Positions 12,629 through 15,324 of a DNA stretch of 15,324 nucleotides are shown piece after piece (within the stretch, counting starts at the first letter, position 1; each line of letters starts with the position of its first letter). The notes under the pieces are model-generated. The model had not been told where the DNA came from. It searched no databases and saw only the letters and a list, made by a program, of their open reading frames with translations. Source of the stretch: Bacteroidales bacterium. GTDB lineage: Bacteria; Bacteroidota; Bacteroidia; Bacteroidales; UBA932. The position numbers were made by a program, and so were the translations under genes. The stretch covers positions 1 through 15,324 of the forward strand of contig JAKSKA010000010.1 of the NCBI GenBank assembly GCA_024401915.1, given 5' to 3'.

Positions 12629-14395
12629 ATGAAAACGATACTGAAAATAACGGCGGTTGCCGCATTGACGCTTCTGCTCTCCTCCTGTGAGAGTCTTCTC
12701 GATACGACCAATTATATGACCAAGACCACGGCCGACTTCCCGTCGAATGCCGGCGAGTTGGAGCAGATGGTCACAGGTGTCTACAATAACCTGAACGCCA
12801 TTCAGGAAGCGAACAAAGTCACCTGGCACTATCCCTGGGCGCTGGCCACGGCCGACGAATGCCTCGGTGGTGACGGTGCGAACGTCTCCATCATCCAGGC
12901 TGCCGACATGATGCTCAAGCAGGGCGACGGATACAACGGCGTCTACAAGCAGCGCTACGTGGGAATCGCGCGGGCGAACAGTGCCCTCGAAGTGCTCAAA
13001 GACTGCCCTTTCATCTCCGAGGAGATGAGGAACGACTTCACCGGCCAGGTCCTTTTCCTGCGCGCCTACTACTATTACGAGCTGGCGAGCCAATTCGGGA
13101 ACGTACCCTGCCCCCTGACCACCGTGGCGGACCCCACCCTTCCGCAGATCTCCGGAGAAGCGCTTTGGGGACAGATCATGCTCGACCTCAAGACGGCCAT
13201 CGGCATCATGCCTTCCAAGAGGTCCGCTGGTGACGGTCATGTCGACAAATACTGCGCGGAAGCCCTTCTGGGCCGTGTTTACCTGTTCTATTCCGGGTTC
13301 TACAACGACGAAGTCGTCACCCTTCCCGACGGGACGGATCTTACCAAGGCTGAAGTGGGCGGATATATCAAGGATTGCGTGGAGAATTCGGGTTATTCCC
13401 TGGTCCCCGATTTCCATAACCTGTGGCCGTACAGCAACCGCATCACGTTGGCCGACGAGCTCTGCCCGACCAAGTGGAAGGACAAAGGTTACGAATATGT
13501 GGCCGATGACGGAAAGGTCAATCCGGAAACGATGTTCGTCATCAAGTTCAACGCCCTGAGCGCCGGCGATCCCTACCGGAAGTATTCCAACCAGACCGCT
13601 CTCTTCATCGGCGGCGTCCGCGGCAACAAGCAGAAGTGCCAGAACGGAGACACCTTCCCGCTGAGCTACGGATACGGAAACTGCCCTGTCAGCCCCGCCT
13701 TTGTCAAGGAATGGGAGGAAATCGAGCCGAACGACCCGCGTCGCGAAGCTTCCATCATGGCCCCCGATGATTTCGTTAGAGGCTATAAGTACGGCGTGAA
13801 AGGCGACAACGTCCAGGAAACCGGCTATTACCAGACGAAGGTCATGCCGGTCATGGGCCGGGACAACAACGGAAACATCAGATGGTCTTACCTTCTGGTC
13901 ATGTACGATAACCTTTCCTGGACCAAGGACGACTATCAGTTCAACTTCTGTGACGATATGGTGCTGATCCGCTTTGCGGAGGTCCTGCTGATGGATGCCG
14001 AGATCAATGGAAACAAAGCGTCCTTCGACAAGGTGCGCGCCCGTGCCGGTCTGCCCGCCATCGCGCTTACGGAAGAGAACCTCCGCAACGAGCGCCGCTG
14101 GGAGCTCGCTTTCGAAGGCATCAGACTCGGAGACCTGCGCCGATATGGCGTGGCTTATGCCAAGGCCGCCTTGGACAAGCAGGAAGGCGTCGAATGCTAC
14201 TTCAAGGGCAACAAGAGCACGAACCACGCAAGCGACTTCAACGGTGGCTACGGCCAGCGTTTTGAAATCACGAAGGGCTTTGCTCCCATCCCGACCGAAC
14301 AGATCAACCTTTCCGCCGGAGCCGGCGAGGAGTACAAGTTCAAGCAGAATGCGGGATATGAAAGCTCGGACGAATACACCGGCTGGATTGAATAA
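12629..14395 (+). CDS. SusD/RagB-like glycan-binding outer-membrane lipoprotein
   Basis: Predicted 588-residue lipoprotein that binds glycans at the cell surface and caps the SusC transporter. I take ATG 12629 as the start: it gives MKTILKITAVAALTLLLSSC with the lipobox LSSC and lipidated C20. An in-frame GTG nine bases earlier (12620) would add three residues with no benefit. Helical TPR-like segments of the SusD fold are visible, for example QVLFLRAYYYYELASQFG. The conserved C-terminal block is at about 485-507 (LRNERRWELAFEGIRLGDLRRYG), and FAEVLLMDAEI precedes it. Length is typical. It lies 14 nt after SusC and 3 nt before GH3, consistent with one transcript. Ligand is unknown. Confidence 0.96.
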   Translation: MKTILKITAVAALTLLLSSCESLLDTTNYMTKTTADFPSNAGELEQMVTGVYNNLNAIQEANKVTWHYPWALATADECLGGDGANVSIIQAADMMLKQGDGYNGVYKQRYVGIARANSALEVLKDCPFISEEMRNDFTGQVLFLRAYYYYELASQFGNVPCPLTTVADPTLPQISGEALWGQIMLDLKTAIGIMPSKRSAGDGHVDKYCAEALLGRVYLFYSGFYNDEVVTLPDGTDLTKAEVGGYIKDCVENSGYSLVPDFHNLWPYSNRITLADELCPTKWKDKGYEYVADDGKVNPETMFVIKFNALSAGDPYRKYSNQTALFIGGVRGNKQKCQNGDTFPLSYGYGNCPVSPAFVKEWEEIEPNDPRREASIMAPDDFVRGYKYGVKGDNVQETGYYQTKVMPVMGRDNNGNIRWSYLLVMYDNLSWTKDDYQFNFCDDMVLIRFAEVLLMDAEINGNKASFDKVRARAGLPAIALTEENLRNERRWELAFEGIRLGDLRRYGVAYAKAALDKQEGVECYFKGNKSTNHASDFNGGYGQRFEITKGFAPIPTEQINLSAGAGEEYKFKQNAGYESSDEYTGWIE

Positions 14396-14398
14396 ACA

Positions 14399-15324
14399 AT
14401 GAAAGCTTTCCTTACAATCGGGGCATTGCTCGGTACGATTGCGGCCTTCGCACAGGCTCCCCAGCTCAACAGCGACAATATCGACGAGGTATTGAAAGCG
14501 ATGACGCTCGAGGAGAAAATCACCCTTGTCGTCGGAGCGAACCGCTATGTGGGCGATGAAAACGGTCCTGGTCCTGCGCCCGGCATGCCGGTGCGCAGGT
14601 CCGTGGATATGACCGGTCTCGTCGAAAAGCCCAAGAGTGACGGGGTTACCGCCTTCTCCAGCGGCCGCGTGAAAGGTGCCGCCGGCGACGTCGTGCCCGT
14701 CGAAAGACTGGGTATCACCACGATGGTCCTTGCCGACGGTCCCGCCGGCCTCCGCATCGACGCTACCCGCCCGGGAGACGACAATACCTACTATTGCACG
14801 GCCTTCCCCATCGGGTCGCTTCTGTCGGCATCGTGGGATCCCGAACTCACGGAGCGCGTGACGACCGCCATGGGTAACGAGGTCCTGGAATATGGCGCCG
14901 ACGTTCTCCTCGCCCCGGCGATGAACATTCACCGTAACCCTCTGTGCGGACGCAATTTCGAGTACTATAGCGAGGACCCTCTCCTTGCGGGAAAGATCGC
15001 GGCCGCTTATGTCAGGGGCATCCAGAGCAACGGCGTCGGCACTTCCGTGAAGCACTTCGCCGTCAACAGTCAGGAAACCCTGCGCAATGGACAGAACGCC
15101 TCCGTCAGCGAGCGCGCCCTGCGGGAAATCTATCTCAAAGGCTTTGAGATCGCCGTGAAGGAAGCCCAGCCCTGGACCATCATGTCCTCCTACAACAAGA
15201 TCAACAGCGTGCTGGCTTCAGAGAACCGCTGGCTCCTGACGGACGTTCTCCGCGGAGAATGGGGCTTCAAGGGCTTCGTGATGACCGACTGGTGGGCCGA
15301 AGAGAACGGCGCACGCCAGATTGC
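14399..15324 (+). CDS. GH3 beta-glycosidase, N-terminal part (runs off the window)
   Basis: ATG at 14399, 3 nt after the SusD stop, opens a frame that continues to the last base (308 complete codons, no stop). The signal peptide is MKAFLTIGALLGTIAAFAQA. The frame contains classic GH3 N-terminal barrel motifs: MTLEEKI, LADGPAGLR, AFPIGSLLSASWD, NIHRNPLCGRNFEYYSEDP, VGTSVKHFAVNSQE and IMSSYNKIN. The predicted nucleophile is D297 in GFVMTDWWA; TDW replaces the more common SDW, as in the BglB-like group. The enzyme would release terminal beta-linked glucose or a related sugar such as xylose from imported oligosaccharides. The second catalytic domain and C-terminal fibronectin-like domain expected for the family lie outside the window. 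Family is firm, sugar specificity is not. Last gene visible in the apparent operon. Confidence 0.93.
   Translation, partial: MKAFLTIGALLGTIAAFAQAPQLNSDNIDEVLKAMTLEEKITLVVGANRYVGDENGPGPAPGMPVRRSVDMTGLVEKPKSDGVTAFSSGRVKGAAGDVVPVERLGITTMVLADGPAGLRIDATRPGDDNTYYCTAFPIGSLLSASWDPELTERVTTAMGNEVLEYGADVLLAPAMNIHRNPLCGRNFEYYSEDPLLAGKIAAAYVRGIQSNGVGTSVKHFAVNSQETLRNGQNASVSERALREIYLKGFEIAVKEAQPWTIMSSYNKINSVLASENRWLLTDVLRGEWGFKGFVMTDWWAEENGARQI

Noticed and set aside
9447..12665. A 1072-codon open frame antisense to the whole SusC gene, and an 814-codon one (12611-15055) antisense to SusD and GH3
   Set aside because: Both are fully explained as shadows of strongly C-ending codon bias in well-identified genes. 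Their translations are rich in Val, Gly, Asp and Arg with no recognisable domain.

Overview
The window reads as part of a polysaccharide utilization locus (PUL) of a member of the Bacteroidota, most likely Bacteroidales (gut or rumen type). The evidence is a SusC/SusD pair, a hybrid two-component regulator with a propeller sensor and an AraC-type output, several secreted glycoside hydrolases, and promoter boxes of the Bacteroidota form TAnnTTTG instead of sigma70 boxes. The species cannot be named from sequence alone.

Left part (1-3970): two minus-strand secreted glycosidases, a GH43 enzyme (55-1593) and a GH51 alpha-L-arabinofuranosidase (1971-3944). Between them lies a 377 bp scar holding two plus-strand gene remnants. 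One is the 3' end of an unidentified gene. The other is a signal-peptide start joined out of frame to what looks like the last 19 or so codons of another GH43 enzyme. Both hydrolases have a TAnnTTTG box exactly 26 nt before the ATG.

Middle (4169-8041, minus): one hybrid two-component system (HTCS) gene of about 1290 codons. It has a signal peptide, two propellers, Y_Y_Y, TM, HisKA, HATPase, receiver and AraC HTH. A single in-frame TAG at 5420-5422 splits it between the phospho-acceptor domain and the ATPase domain. This is a real nonsense mutation, a sequencing or assembly error, or a split regulator.

Right part (8131-15324, plus): an apparent operon of a secreted histidine acid phosphatase (phytase/MINPP-like clade), SusC (20 nt downstream), SusD lipoprotein (14 nt downstream) and a GH3 beta-glycosidase (3 nt downstream) that runs off the right edge. 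It diverges from the HTCS gene across an 89 bp intergenic region. Both divergent genes have a TAnnTTTG box ending 4 nt before the start codon, which predicts nearly leaderless transcripts. An 11 bp motif in that region, CAGATTGCAAC, recurs in the GH43 promoter and could be the HTCS operator.

Working model (inference): the HTCS senses an oligosaccharide in the periplasm and activates the operon and perhaps GH43. SusD and SusC bind and import the glycan, and GH43, GH51 and GH3 trim arabinose and glucose/xylose-type side chains. The phosphatase at the head of the operon suggests the substrate is phosphorylated or comes with inositol phosphates such as phytate from plant material. No mobile element, CRISPR array, rRNA or tRNA was recognised. 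Bases 1-54 hold nothing I can assign.
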